64,000 bases of DNA from Skermanella sp. TT6 (GCF_016653635.2 NZ_CP067420.1:4118001-4182000); one strand, 5' to 3'; numbered from the stretch's first letter, positions 25,781-34,478 are shown. Notes: generated by a model not told the origin, from the sequence alone. A program made the numbers and translations.

Positions 25781-27373
25781 TTACCGGGCGCCCCCCGCAC
25801 AGAACCGGACGTGCCCGATTAAGGCATCCGGCTCCCACCTTAGGTGTTTGACGCGAAAGCGGTTTCCGGGCCAGGGATGGATGATGCGCGGCCGTGGCAG
25901 CCAGTGATCGGCAAGGCGCGTGAGCTTTTCCCACGGTGTCTTGTCCTTCTGGCTGCGCCGGCGCAGCGCCCTCATCCACAGGACGCCGACATGGTAGCGC
26001 AGGTTGGCAAGGGCCCGGTAGTTGGTCGGGACGGCGAAGTAGGCGTAGAAGCCGCTCATCACCTGTCCCAGCCACCGGCCTTGCTCCGGGATGCCCTGGT
26101 GCCGGCGTCGCCGGAGTTCCTCCTTGATTTCCTTGAGCTTGGCCTGCTTGCGCTGGCGCCGGGTCTGGCGTTTCAGCAGGAAGCCGCCACGCCGGGACCG
26201 CCCACAGATGTGGGTGAAGCCCAGGAAGTCGAAGGTCTCCGGTTTGCCCGCGCCGCGCCTGGCCCGGTCGGCAGCTGCCTGCCGGCCGAACTCGATCAGG
26301 CGGGTCTTGTCGGCGTTCAGTTCCAGGGCGAACCGCGCCAGGCGCTCCCGCAGGTCCGCGAGGAACCGCTCGGCGTCCGACCGGTGCTCGAACCCGACGA
26401 CGGTGTCGTCGGCGTAGCGCACCACGGCCATGGTCCCGGTCGCGTGGCGCTGGCGCCACTGCCGGACCCACAGGTCGTAGACGTAGTGGAGATAGACGTT
26501 GGCCAGCAGCGGCGATGCCACCGCCCCTTGCGGGCTGCCGGCCGTCGCCGGCTGCCGTTTCCCCGTCTCGTCCACCACGCCGACCGTCAGCCACTTGCGG
26601 ATCAGCCGCAGGACGCGGGCATCGCCGATCCGGTGTTCCAGGAACCGCATCATCCACATGTGGTCGATGCTGTCGAAGAACGCCCGGATGTCTGCATCCA
26701 GGATCCAGTTCACCCGGCACTCGCCGATCGCCACCGCCAACGCGTCGAGCGCGTCGTGCTGCCCCCGTCCCGGCCGGAAGCCGTAGGAGAAGCCGAGGAA
26801 GTCTTCCTCGTAGATGGCGTTCAGCACCTCCACCAGCGCCCGCTGGACGATCTTGTCCTCCAGCGCCGCGATCCCGAGCGGCCGCATCCGGCCGTCCGGC
26901 TTGGGGATGAGATGCCGGCGTGACGGATGCGCCCGGTAGCGGCCGGAATGCACGCGGTCCTTCAGGTCCGCCAGCCGTTCCTCCAGCCCCTCCGCGTACT
27001 CCCGCCACGTCATTCCGTCCACACCCGGAGCCGCGTCCCGCTTCAATGCCCGATAGGCAAAGCGCAGCAGGTCGGTATCCACGTGCGTCAGAAGGGTGGT
27101 GAACCGCTCCTCCTTTCGCTCCCGTGCCGCTTGCCGTATGCGCTCCAGCCCCGAGAGCACGGGTGCCCGGTCCTGAGCCCGGCCCGTGTGCGGCGGAGAC
27201 GCATTCCCCTCGGCCCCACCCCTTCCCTCCACCGGCTCCGCGTCCGCGTTCGCCGGCTTCGTCGGTACTATGGATGGGTCTGGAGCTTTAGCTAACGCCG
27301 AAGGCGATACCTCTTCGGCGCGTGCATCACCGGCTACGGCTCCTCGCCTTCCCGGTGCGGACCAGACGGCCAT
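25781..27373 (-). CDS. ltrA: Group II intron reverse transcriptase/maturase
   Basis: About 530 residues from the ATG at 27373; a longer frame begins at 27502. It splices the intron RNA and copies it into DNA. RT motifs: RDAAPGVDGMTW, PDGRMRPLGIAALEDKIVQ, FSYGFRPGRGQHDALDAL, LDADIRAFFDSIDH, PQGAVASPLLANVYLHYV, the catalytic VVRYADDTVVGF, and LNADKTRLIEFG. The maturase X domain follows (HVGVLWMRALRRRSQKDKTPW...). No HNH endonuclease is present. The last residues, WEPDALIGHVRF, are encoded by the RNA's own domain V, so the gene runs to within about 20 bases of the intron end. Confidence 0.93.
   Translation of the reverse strand: MAVWSAPGRRGAVAGDARAEEVSPSALAKAPDPSIVPTKPANADAEPVEGRGGAEGNASPPHTGRAQDRAPVLSGLERIRQAARERKEERFTTLLTHVDTDLLRFAYRALKRDAAPGVDGMTWREYAEGLEERLADLKDRVHSGRYRAHPSRRHLIPKPDGRMRPLGIAALEDKIVQRALVEVLNAIYEEDFLGFSYGFRPGRGQHDALDALAVAIGECRVNWILDADIRAFFDSIDHMWMMRFLEHRIGDARVLRLIRKWLTVGVVDETGKRQPATAGSPQGAVASPLLANVYLHYVYDLWVRQWRQRHATGTMAVVRYADDTVVGFEHRSDAERFLADLRERLARFALELNADKTRLIEFGRQAAADRARRGAGKPETFDFLGFTHICGRSRRGGFLLKRQTRRQRKQAKLKEIKEELRRRRHQGIPEQGRWLGQVMSGFYAYFAVPTNYRALANLRYHVGVLWMRALRRRSQKDKTPWEKLTRLADHWLPRPRIIHPWPGNRFRVKHLRWEPDALIGHVRFCAGGAR
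25801..25834 (-). ncRNA. Group II intron domain V
   Basis: 34-nt catalytic hairpin GAGCCGGATG...CGTCCGGTTCT on the minus strand, with the AGC triad at positions 2-4. It lies inside the 3' end of the maturase reading frame. Confidence 0.9.
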
Positions 27374-27687
27374 CGGCCCGTGGTCACGCCGAAGATCTCC
27401 CGGTTCCCGCGCAAGGAGCGTCCGCACATGCCAGGGTCTCTGACCACGCCGGACCGCCGGGGTGCTCGCATGACGCGCCCCGCCGTATCGCCTTCCAGGC
27501 ACAGAACCCTGTCGGCATCCGGGATCGAGATTCTTACGCGGCTCAATGGCTGGCCTATGCGCTCCCCTGTCAACGCTTCGCCGGCGGCCTCACGACCGCC
27601 GCCGCATGACTCGGGGCCGGTGTGGATCGCTACTCCTTCACCGTACAGGACTTTCACCCGCTACTCCTTGCCGGTCTCCCGGCGCTC

Positions 27688-27706
27688 TCTGCGTCCATCT
27701 GTGGAT
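27688..27706 (-). repeat. Outer part of the inverted-repeat arm split by the intron
   Basis: On the minus strand atccacagatggacgcaga; it continues with tggacacggat at 25751-25761 once the intron is removed. It begins about 20 bases after the aminotransferase stop codon. Confidence 0.85.
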
Positions 27707-27725
27707 GATTCAAAACCCGTCCCTC

Positions 27726-28871
27726 TCACTGCCAAGCCTTCAGCCGCTTCACGGCTTCGGTCATGTCGTCGGTCGAGCCGGCGAAGGAGAAGCGCATGAA
27801 ATGGTGGCCGCGGTCGCGGTCGAAATCCACGCCCGGGGTCGCCGCGATGCCGGTCTCGGCCAACATGCGGCGGCAGAACGCCTCGCTGTCGTCGGTCATC
27901 GCCGAAATGTCGGCGTAGACGTAGAACGCGCCGTCCGCCGGGGCCAGCCGGTCGAATCCGGCCTTCGGCAATTCCTCCAGCAGAAGCGCGCGGTTGCGGG
28001 CGTAGCGGGCGACGTTGGCGTCCAGCTCTTCCGTGCAGCCGAACACCGCGCAGGCCGCGTGCTGCGACAGGCTGGGCGGGGAGATGAACAGATTCTGGCT
28101 CAGGCACTCGATCGAGCGGGCCAGGTCGTCGGGCACGACCATCCAGCCCAGCCGCCAGCCCGTCATGGAAAAGTACTTGGAGAAGCTGTTGATCACCAGT
28201 GCCTGGTCGGTCACCGCCAGCGCCGACGCGGCGGCCCCCTCGTAGCAGATGCCGTGATAGATCTCGTCCGAGACCAGCCGGATGCCCTTGTCGCGGCAGT
28301 AGGTCGCCAGCCGGCGCAGCTCGTCAGCCCCCAGCATGGTGCCCGCCGGGTTGGACGGGCTGGCGACGATCAGGCCTTCCACCGGGTACCCCAGCCCTTC
28401 CAGCAGTTCGACCGTCGGCTGGAACCGGGTTTCCGGCCCGGCGGGCATTTCGATCGGGACGATGCCCAGCGCCATCAGGATGTTGCGGTAGGCCGGATAG
28501 CTCGGGGCCGCCATGGCGACCCGGTCGCCCGGCTCGAACGCCGCCAGGAAGCCGAGCAGGAACCCGGCCGACGACCCAGTCGTGACGACCACGCGCCGCT
28601 CCGGCACCGGCAGGCCGTAGCGGTCGTGGTAGAACCGCGCGATGGCGGAGCGCAGCGGCGGGATGCCCAGCGCATCGGTGTATCCCAGCCTGTCGCCGTC
28701 GAGCGCTTTCTTGGCGGCTTCGATCACCGCCGCCGGCGCCCCGGTGGACGGCTGCCCGACCTCCAGGTGGAGCACGTCGCCGCCGGCGGCTTCCCGCTCG
28801 GCCGCGGCACGCATGACTTCCATGACGATGAACGGGGAGATGGCTCCCCGCTTTGCTATTTTCAGTGACAT
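27726..28871 (-). CDS. Pyridoxal-phosphate-dependent aminotransferase (class I/II)
   Basis: 381 residues, aspartate-aminotransferase fold. GSSAGFLLGF binds the cofactor phosphate, VASPSNPAGTML carries the N-P-G turn, VSDEIYHG the pyridine-binding aspartate, and the Schiff-base lysine is in INSFSKYFSMTGWRLGW. Near the C-terminus RFSFAGSTDDM holds the substrate carboxylate-binding arginine. Amino-acid specificity cannot be read from sequence. The stop lies about 20 bases from the inverted repeat invaded by the group II intron. The GGT-like gene lies 45 bases upstream on the same strand. Confidence 0.9.
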   Translation of the reverse strand: MSLKIAKRGAISPFIVMEVMRAAAEREAAGGDVLHLEVGQPSTGAPAAVIEAAKKALDGDRLGYTDALGIPPLRSAIARFYHDRYGLPVPERRVVVTTGSSAGFLLGFLAAFEPGDRVAMAAPSYPAYRNILMALGIVPIEMPAGPETRFQPTVELLEGLGYPVEGLIVASPSNPAGTMLGADELRRLATYCRDKGIRLVSDEIYHGICYEGAAASALAVTDQALVINSFSKYFSMTGWRLGWMVVPDDLARSIECLSQNLFISPPSLSQHAACAVFGCTEELDANVARYARNRALLLEELPKAGFDRLAPADGAFYVYADISAMTDDSEAFCRRMLAETGIAATPGVDFDRDRGHHFMRFSFAGSTDDMTEAVKRLKAWQ

Positions 28872-28916
28872 ACCCTGACCATGAAACCCTGATTATGAAA
28901 AACGACGGAACCGTGG

Positions 28917-30386
28917 CTATTGGATGCTGGAAGCGAGGCCGAACCCGCGCGGGTCGGTCGCCGCGGAACAGGACCTGCTGCCGTCGTTTCGATTGACCTT
29001 GCAGCTCACCAGATTGACCCGGCCGAGCGCCTGGACGCCGTAGATCTCGCCCTGGACGCCTGACGTCTCGCGGCTGGCCGGCCGTTCGGCGGTCTCCTCG
29101 ATCAGGGTCCCGCCGGCGGGATCGGGCGCCAGCCGGGGTGCCGTCACCGCGTCGAGCGCGTTCATATCCTGCTCCAGGGTCCGGAGCGCCACGTTGACCA
29201 GGGCGGCCGGAGCGGCGCCCGCCCCTTCCTCCCCGACGCCGACGCCGATCAGGCCGGCACTGCCGGCGAAGCGGGGCTGGTTCAGGTTGGGGTTGACCAG
29301 GATCGCCGGACCGCCGATCCCGCGCGCGCCGGTCGCCGCGGCCTGGAGGATGCCGGTACCCGGGATCATCTTCCCCGTCCCCATCGGGGCACCGACCGAG
29401 AAGGTGCAGGCGACCGCCTGACCGAACGGGTCGAACGTCACCAGGCCCGCCGTCGGCGGCCCCTCGGGCTCGACCTTCTCCAGCGCGCGGACCAGCCCGG
29501 CGTTGCGCCCGCCGGACGGGGCCTCCAGCGCCGCCCTCAGGGAGTCGGCGGCCGGCGCTCCTTCCGGCGGCGCCGCGAAATGCATCACCTCGTTGCCGTG
29601 CCTGACCTCGGCGGTGCCGCGCCACTGGGATTGGTAGGACGCCAGGGTGGCGGCGTCGAGCCCGACGCTCTCGGCGATCCGGGCGCCCAGCTGCCCGGTG
29701 TAGAAGACGCCGGCGCCGCGCTGGCGCACCTGGGCCAGCACGCCGGCGAGATCGGGCTGCTCCAGCTTCTGCCCCTCGCCGGGCGGCTGGGGACCGTTGG
29801 GCAGGTACAGGCGCCGGGCCTCGGCATCGTCGCCGGCGACGTCGCCGAACACCTGGAGGTCGCGGGCCAGCGCGCGGGATATCTGGGTCTCGAACCGGGC
29901 CTTCGCCTCCGCCGGCGCGACCAGCTGCTCCCAGCGCATCTTGCCGTGGGCCGCGTGCAGGGTCGCCAGCCCGCGCAGCATGGCCGGCACCGCGACCTGT
30001 CCGCCGTTCGGGGACCTGGGCAGGAAATCCAGGGTGCGGGTCTGCTTGGTGGCCGCGTCGTGGACGACGCAGATCCCGCCGCCGCCCAGCCCGACGCGGG
30101 TCGGCAGGGTCACCGCCATCGCGAGCCCCATGGCGGTCGCCGCATCGACCGCGTTGCCGCCCTGCGCCAGGATGTCACGGCCGATGACCGTGGCCCGCGG
30201 TTCGTCCGCCGCGACCCCCGCATTCACCTGGTGGGCACCGACGCGCATGGGCTGATTGGATGCGCAGCCCCCCACGGCGGCGGCGACCATGGTAATAATG
30301 CCCAAGCGTTGCCAGATTCGCGTATAAGCTGGACGCGGGATCGCCGTCCGGCCTCCAGATCCGGACTGGCATGTGGGAGAGGGCAT
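28917..30386 (-). CDS. Gamma-glutamyltransferase-like lipoprotein
   Basis: About 489 residues. A lipoprotein signal ends in VAAAVGGC. GGNAVDAATAMGLAMAVTLP and VGLGGGGICVVHD are typical of the gamma-glutamyltransferase large chain. The processing/catalytic site is PPTAGLVTFDPFGQAVACTF, where the classical motif reads TTHxSVVD: the nucleophilic threonine is kept but the second threonine and histidine are changed. PGTGILQ matches the next block. It may be a divergent or inactive Ntn hydrolase. The start is uncertain: the ATG at 30386 overlaps the divergent protease ATG, and an internal start nearer the lipobox is possible. Confidence 0.75.
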   Translation of the reverse strand: MPSPTCQSGSGGRTAIPRPAYTRIWQRLGIITMVAAAVGGCASNQPMRVGAHQVNAGVAADEPRATVIGRDILAQGGNAVDAATAMGLAMAVTLPTRVGLGGGGICVVHDAATKQTRTLDFLPRSPNGGQVAVPAMLRGLATLHAAHGKMRWEQLVAPAEAKARFETQISRALARDLQVFGDVAGDDAEARRLYLPNGPQPPGEGQKLEQPDLAGVLAQVRQRGAGVFYTGQLGARIAESVGLDAATLASYQSQWRGTAEVRHGNEVMHFAAPPEGAPAADSLRAALEAPSGGRNAGLVRALEKVEPEGPPTAGLVTFDPFGQAVACTFSVGAPMGTGKMIPGTGILQAAATGARGIGGPAILVNPNLNQPRFAGSAGLIGVGVGEEGAGAAPAALVNVALRTLEQDMNALDAVTAPRLAPDPAGGTLIEETAERPASRETSGVQGEIYGVQALGRVNLVSCKVNRNDGSRSCSAATDPRGFGLASSIQ

Positions 30387-31764
30387 GACTTTGCGTTTAC
30401 CGCGGAAACTGGTGGTCAAGATTCGTATCCTCGCCGCGGCGTTTTCGGCCTTAGCATTGGTGGTGGTTTCGGCCGCGCCGGCGGAAGCGCAGCAGCGTCG
30501 CCTCCAGTTCATCCGCGACGCCGAGATCGAACATATCATCCGCACTTACGCGGGGCCAATCTTCGAAGCTTCCGGGATCAACGGGGACAGCGTCGAGATC
30601 GCGCTGGTCAAGGACAGCTCCCTGAACGCCTTCGTGGCGGGCGGCATGAACCTGTTCATCCATACCGGCCTGCTTCAGGAAAGCGAAAACCCGGACGAGC
30701 TGATCGGCGTGATCGCGCACGAGATCGGCCATATCGCCGGCGGCCATTTGATCCGGACGCAGGAGGCGATGGAGGGGGCCTCGGCCCAGGCCATCCTGTC
30801 GGCGCTGCTCGGCATCGGCGCCGCGCTGGCGACCGGCGAGGCGGGCGCTGGCGCCGCCATCCTCGGCGGTGGGCAGGAAATGGCCCGGCGCTCCTACCTG
30901 GCCTACAGCAGGGCACAGGAAAGCACGGCGGACCAGGCGGCGCTCGGCTACATGGACCAGGCGGGCGTCTCCGCCCGCGGACTGCTCAACTTCCTGGAAA
31001 AGCTGGCCGGACAGGACCTGCGGCCGACCGACCGCCAGGACGCCTTCGTCCGCACCCACCCGCTGACCCAGGACCGGATCGAGAGCGTCCGCTACCATGT
31101 CGAGCATTCCCGCGTGTCGGACCGAAAGGCCCCGGCCGAGTTCGTCGAGATGCACGCCCGGATGAAGGCCAAGCTGATGGGCTTCATCCAGCCCCAGATC
31201 GCCCTTCACCGCTACCGCGACTCCGACACCGAGGTGGCGCCCCGCTACGGCCGGGCGATCGCGCTGTACCAGCGCGGCGACATCAGGCAGGCGCTCCCCC
31301 TGATCGACCAGCTCATCAAGGAGGAGCCCGACAACCCGTTCTTCCACGAATTGAAGGGACAGGTGCTGCTGGAGAACAGCCGGGTGGCGGAATCGATCGC
31401 ACCCTACCGGAAGGCGGTCGAGCTGCTGCCGGATTCGGCGCTGCTGCGCAGTTCCCTGGCCCATGCCCTGGTCGAGACCAACGACGACTCGCTGCTCGAC
31501 GAGGCATTGAAGCACCTGAAGGCCGCGGCCGCGAAGGAGCCGCGCACCCCCTTCACCTGGCGCCTGATCGCCACCGTCTATGGCCGCGAGAACCAGCAAG
31601 GCATGCTGTCATACGCCCTGGCCGAAGAGGCCATGGCGCGCGGCGACCGGGCAGTCGCGCGGTTCCATGCGGAGAAGGCGGAGAACCAGCTCCCCGCCGG
31701 ATCGCCCGGCTGGATCCGCGCCCAGGATATCCGGACCGCCACCGAGCGTCTGCCGACACGCTGA
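30385..31764 (+). CDS. M48-family metalloprotease with TPR domain (BepA-like)
   Basis: 459 residues. A signal peptide (ILAAAFSALALVVVSAAPAEA) directs it to the periplasm. The zinc site is HEIGH at 112-116, with the third ligand glutamate in SRAQESTADQAALGYM. The C-terminal half carries TPR-like helices (AIALYQRGDIRQALPLIDQLIKEEP and following). This architecture matches BepA/YfgC, a chaperone-protease for outer-membrane protein assembly. The ATG has a strong gggagaggg ribosome-binding site. It is divergent from the GGT-like gene, with start codons almost superimposed. Confidence 0.92.
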   Translation: MTLRLPRKLVVKIRILAAAFSALALVVVSAAPAEAQQRRLQFIRDAEIEHIIRTYAGPIFEASGINGDSVEIALVKDSSLNAFVAGGMNLFIHTGLLQESENPDELIGVIAHEIGHIAGGHLIRTQEAMEGASAQAILSALLGIGAALATGEAGAGAAILGGGQEMARRSYLAYSRAQESTADQAALGYMDQAGVSARGLLNFLEKLAGQDLRPTDRQDAFVRTHPLTQDRIESVRYHVEHSRVSDRKAPAEFVEMHARMKAKLMGFIQPQIALHRYRDSDTEVAPRYGRAIALYQRGDIRQALPLIDQLIKEEPDNPFFHELKGQVLLENSRVAESIAPYRKAVELLPDSALLRSSLAHALVETNDDSLLDEALKHLKAAAAKEPRTPFTWRLIATVYGRENQQGMLSYALAEEAMARGDRAVARFHAEKAENQLPAGSPGWIRAQDIRTATERLPTR

Positions 31765-31880
31765 TCCGCCCATCCCCGGCCGGAAAGCCGGTCCCCAGGT
31801 CGGAAAGCCGGCCGCGAGAGGGCTTGTCGCCGCGCTCCCGATTCGCCATCGTGCGGCAAGCCCCATTCGGAGAACACCTG

Positions 31881-32648
31881 ATGCACCGCCCAGCATTCCT
31901 GCCCCGCCTGTTCGCCGCAGCCGCCCTGTCGGCCCTGGTCGGCCTCGCGCCACCGACAGGCGCGCAGGCCCAACAGCCGGCGCTCGATACGCCCGCGGGC
32001 AAGGCGGCGATCGAGCAGATCGTGCGCGACTACCTGCTCGCCCATCCCGAGGTTCTGGTCGAATCGCTGACGGCTTTCCAGGAGCGGCAGGAGGCCGCGC
32101 AGGCGGAGGCCCAGCGCGGCGCGCTGGTCAGCCGCCAGGAGGAGTTGTTCCGCAATCCGGCCTCGCCGGTCGCCGGCAACCCCCAGGGCGACGTGACGCT
32201 GGTGGAGTTCTTCGATTACCAGTGCGGCTACTGCAAGGCGGTCCATGCCGATGTCCGCCGTCTGCTGGAGTCCGACGGCAAGCTTCGGCTGGTCTACAAG
32301 GAGTTCCCGATCCTCGGCCCGGCATCGCTGACCGCTTCTCGGGCGGCGCTGGCGGCCCACCGCCAGGGCAAGTACGACGCCCTGCACGCGGCGCTGATGG
32401 AGAACCGCGGACAGCTCGACGACGACAAGATCTTCCGCATCGCCAATTCCGTCGGGCTGGACATGGAGCGCCTGAAGAAGGACATGGAGTCGCCGGAGAT
32501 CCAGGAGACGCTCCAGCGGAACATGCGGCTCGCCAGCGAACTGAACATCCGCGGCACGCCGGCCTTCGTGGTCGGGGACCAGATCATCCCCGGGGCCGTG
32601 GGCCTCGACCGCTTGAAGGAACTGGTCGCCGCAGGGCGCGCCGGCTGA
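31881..32648 (+). CDS. DsbA-family thiol:disulfide oxidoreductase
   Basis: 255 residues. The signal peptide ends at GAQAQQ. A helical N-terminal section (AIEQIVRDYLLAHPEVLVESL) resembles the dimerisation region of ScsC/DsbG-like proteins. The thioredoxin fold follows, with active site CGYC in LVEFFDYQCGYCKAV and the cis-proline in IRGTPAFVVGDQ. It should act on disulfides of exported proteins. It lies 117 bases after the M48 protease on the same strand, a sensible pairing for envelope protein quality control. The frame is open far upstream but the ATG at 31881 begins a proper signal peptide. Confidence 0.9.
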   Translation: MHRPAFLPRLFAAAALSALVGLAPPTGAQAQQPALDTPAGKAAIEQIVRDYLLAHPEVLVESLTAFQERQEAAQAEAQRGALVSRQEELFRNPASPVAGNPQGDVTLVEFFDYQCGYCKAVHADVRRLLESDGKLRLVYKEFPILGPASLTASRAALAAHRQGKYDALHAALMENRGQLDDDKIFRIANSVGLDMERLKKDMESPEIQETLQRNMRLASELNIRGTPAFVVGDQIIPGAVGLDRLKELVAAGRAG

Positions 32649-32726
32649 CCGGCGCCGACCGCCCGGCGGGAAGCGCGTCGCCGCCGGCACCGAACCCTGG
32701 ACGGGCCCGGCGCCGGTGGCCGGCGG

Positions 32727-33365
32727 TCACTCGGCGTCGGCCTGCTTGGCCGGATCGGCGTCCTGGAACGCGCGAAGCTCCCGGCAGGCGGACACGATCT
32801 TCATGATCCGCGGAAAGGGCGACAGGTCGATGTCGGCGCGCTCGGCATTGTAGACCTGGGGCACCAGGCATACGTCCGCCAAGGTCGGCTGGTCGCCGTG
32901 GCAGAAGGTGCCGGTCCCGGCGGCCGGCGTCAGGGTCCGCTCCAGGGCCGTCAGTCCCTCGACGACCCAGTGCCTGTACCACTCGTTCTTCGCCTCGTCG
33001 GAAGCCTTCATCGGCCCGACCAGGTAGCGCAGGACACGGAGGTTGTTCAGCGGGTGTATGTCGCACGCGATCGCCTGGGCGATGGCGCGTACGCGCGCCC
33101 GTTCGATCGGGTGCTTGGGCAGCAGGCTCGGCTCGGGATTGGTTTCTTCCAGGTACTCGATGATGGCGAGCGACTGGGTCAGGACGTGCGGGCCGTCGAT
33201 CAGCAGGGGAACCATGCCCTGCGGGTTCAGCGCGCCATATTCGGGCGCGGACTGCTCCCCCTTGCGGAGGTGGACGAACCGATGGTCGACTTCAAGCCCT
33301 TTCAGATTAAGGGCGATTCGAACCCGGTAGGCCGCCGACGACCGGAAATAACCAAAAAGCTTCAT
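32727..33365 (-). CDS. maiA: Maleylacetoacetate isomerase (zeta-class GST)
   Basis: 212 residues. The active-site signature SSAAYRVRIALNLKGL near the N-terminus is the zeta-class SSxxxRVRIAL motif. The GSH-binding MVPLLIDG and TQSLAIIEYLEE follow, then the C-terminal helical domain with GDQPTLADVCLVPQVYNAERADIDL. It isomerises maleylacetoacetate to fumarylacetoacetate in tyrosine degradation using glutathione. No other gene of that pathway is nearby. It is divergent from the HAD hydrolase. Confidence 0.9.
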   Translation of the reverse strand: MKLFGYFRSSAAYRVRIALNLKGLEVDHRFVHLRKGEQSAPEYGALNPQGMVPLLIDGPHVLTQSLAIIEYLEETNPEPSLLPKHPIERARVRAIAQAIACDIHPLNNLRVLRYLVGPMKASDEAKNEWYRHWVVEGLTALERTLTPAAGTGTFCHGDQPTLADVCLVPQVYNAERADIDLSPFPRIMKIVSACRELRAFQDADPAKQADAE

Positions 33366-33492
33366 TAACGATACTCCGCTCCTTCGCGGTTGCGGGATGC
33401 CGCCCGTCCGCGCATCTGTTAGTATACCGAGTCACCCAGCATCCGCATCTGGCCGCACGGTCGCACCCTTCAATATCACAAGGCCCGACTCC

Positions 33493-34113
33493 ATGCCGAG
33501 ATCTGCCGACCCCAGCATCGCCGTGTTCGACATCGGCGGTGTTCTCATCGACTGGAACCCCCGATACCTGTACCGCAAGCTGTTCGCGGAAGATACCGCC
33601 GCCATGGAGGAATTCCTCGCGACCGTCTGTACGCCCGACTGGAACCTTCAGCAGGACGCCGGGCGGCCTTGGAAGGAGGCGGTCGAGGAACTGAGCGCCC
33701 GCCATCCCGAAAAGGCGGAGCTGATCGCGGCTTACGACCTGGAGTGGGACGAGATGGTGCCGGGTCCCATCCCGGACACCGCCGACATCGTGTGGGACCT
33801 GAAGCGGCGCGGACAAAAGGTGTACTGCATCACCAACTTCTCGGTGGACAAGCTGGACCGGGCGCGCCGGCGCTTCGACGTGCTGAACGCCTTCGACGGC
33901 ATCGTCGTTTCGGGCGAGGTGCGCCTGCTGAAGCCCGATCCCGCGATCTACCGCCGCCTGCTGGACGACCACGGCCTGTCGGCGGGTGACACGCTGTTCA
34001 TCGACGACGTGGAAAAGAACGTCGAGGGCGCCCGGCACGTCGGCATGCACGCGGTCCGCTTCACCGATGCCGGATCCCTGCGCAGGGACCTGGCCCGGTA
34101 TGGGATGCTCTGA
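33493..34113 (+). CDS. HAD-family hydrolase
   Basis: 206 residues. Motif I is VFDIGGVLIDWNP, with serine/threonine motif II in YCITNFS, lysine motif III in LLKPDPAIY and acidic motif IV in LFIDDVEKNVEGA. This matches the YihX/epoxide-hydrolase-like N-terminal HAD phosphatases; in motif I the second aspartate position is glycine (DIGG), which some members share. It probably dephosphorylates a small sugar phosphate or similar. The ATG giving MPRSADPSIAVFDIG was chosen because the domain starts there. Confidence 0.88.
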   Translation: MPRSADPSIAVFDIGGVLIDWNPRYLYRKLFAEDTAAMEEFLATVCTPDWNLQQDAGRPWKEAVEELSARHPEKAELIAAYDLEWDEMVPGPIPDTADIVWDLKRRGQKVYCITNFSVDKLDRARRRFDVLNAFDGIVVSGEVRLLKPDPAIYRRLLDDHGLSAGDTLFIDDVEKNVEGARHVGMHAVRFTDAGSLRRDLARYGML

Positions 34114-34189
34114 ACCGCTCCACGGCTGTCCGGCAAGATGGTTGCGTGTTTCTCAAAAGGCTTAATTATAGGCGGAAGCGCCCCCTTTT

Positions 34190-34280
34190 CGTCATACCCG
34201 GACTTGATCCGGGTATCTCCCTGCATGGCGGCGCTGATGAAGCCTGCAAGCGATGACCGGGTCAAGCCCAGTCATGACGA
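34190..34280. repeat. Intergenic palindromic (REP-like) element
   Basis: Arms of 28 bases, cgtcatacccggacttgatc... at 34190 and its imperfect inverse ending ...cagtcatgacg at 34279, match at about 21 of 28 positions. Each arm is itself partly palindromic (acccggacttgatccgggt). This type of sequence is a known dispersed intergenic repeat in alphaproteobacterial genomes. No other copy was seen in this window. Confidence 0.7.
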
Positions 34281-34417
34281 TGAACGAAGGAACGCTCTAC
34301 CAGAAGAGCAATCCTATGATTGACCCAGCAATCAGCGTGCCAGACGGCCGTGGAACGGTTCCGGCTACTCGCGCGTTCGGGCGATGACAATCCGCCGCAT
34401 TCTTTGATGCCGACAAA

Positions 34418-34440
34418 AACATGTATTTCTCATGTATGTT
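34418..34440 (+). promoter_or_regulatory. NsrR-like operator upstream of hmp
   Basis: aacatgtatttctcatgtatgtt is a 23-base dyad with outer arms AACAT/ATGTT. Its left half closely fits the AAGATGYATTT half-site of the nitric-oxide-sensing repressor NsrR; the right half is weaker. It ends 38 bases before the hmp start. Confidence 0.5.
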
Positions 34441-34478
34441 TTTTCGATCAGTCGCGCATTCGAACGGAGGGAAGACCC

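Larger units (their letters stand above)
25762..27687 (-). mobile_element. Group II intron, about 1926 nt, with maturase gene
   Basis: The boundaries come from rejoining the flanking inverted-repeat arm. The intron RNA begins GAGCGCCGGG on the minus strand (27687), close to the GUGYG consensus, and ends ...CTACCGCGAT (25762), fitting a terminal AY. The 5' region has the usual GGGTGAAAGTCCTGTACGG block. Domain V is at 25801-25834 and a domain VI hairpin (GGGCGCCCGG...) follows it. The internal gene encodes the reverse transcriptase/maturase. Boundaries could be off by one or two bases. Confidence 0.85.
34114..34478. other. Intergenic region before hmp
   Basis: 365 bases holding two elements described separately: a palindromic repeat (34190-34280) and an NsrR-like operator (34418-34440). 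No gene is apparent. Confidence 0.6.
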
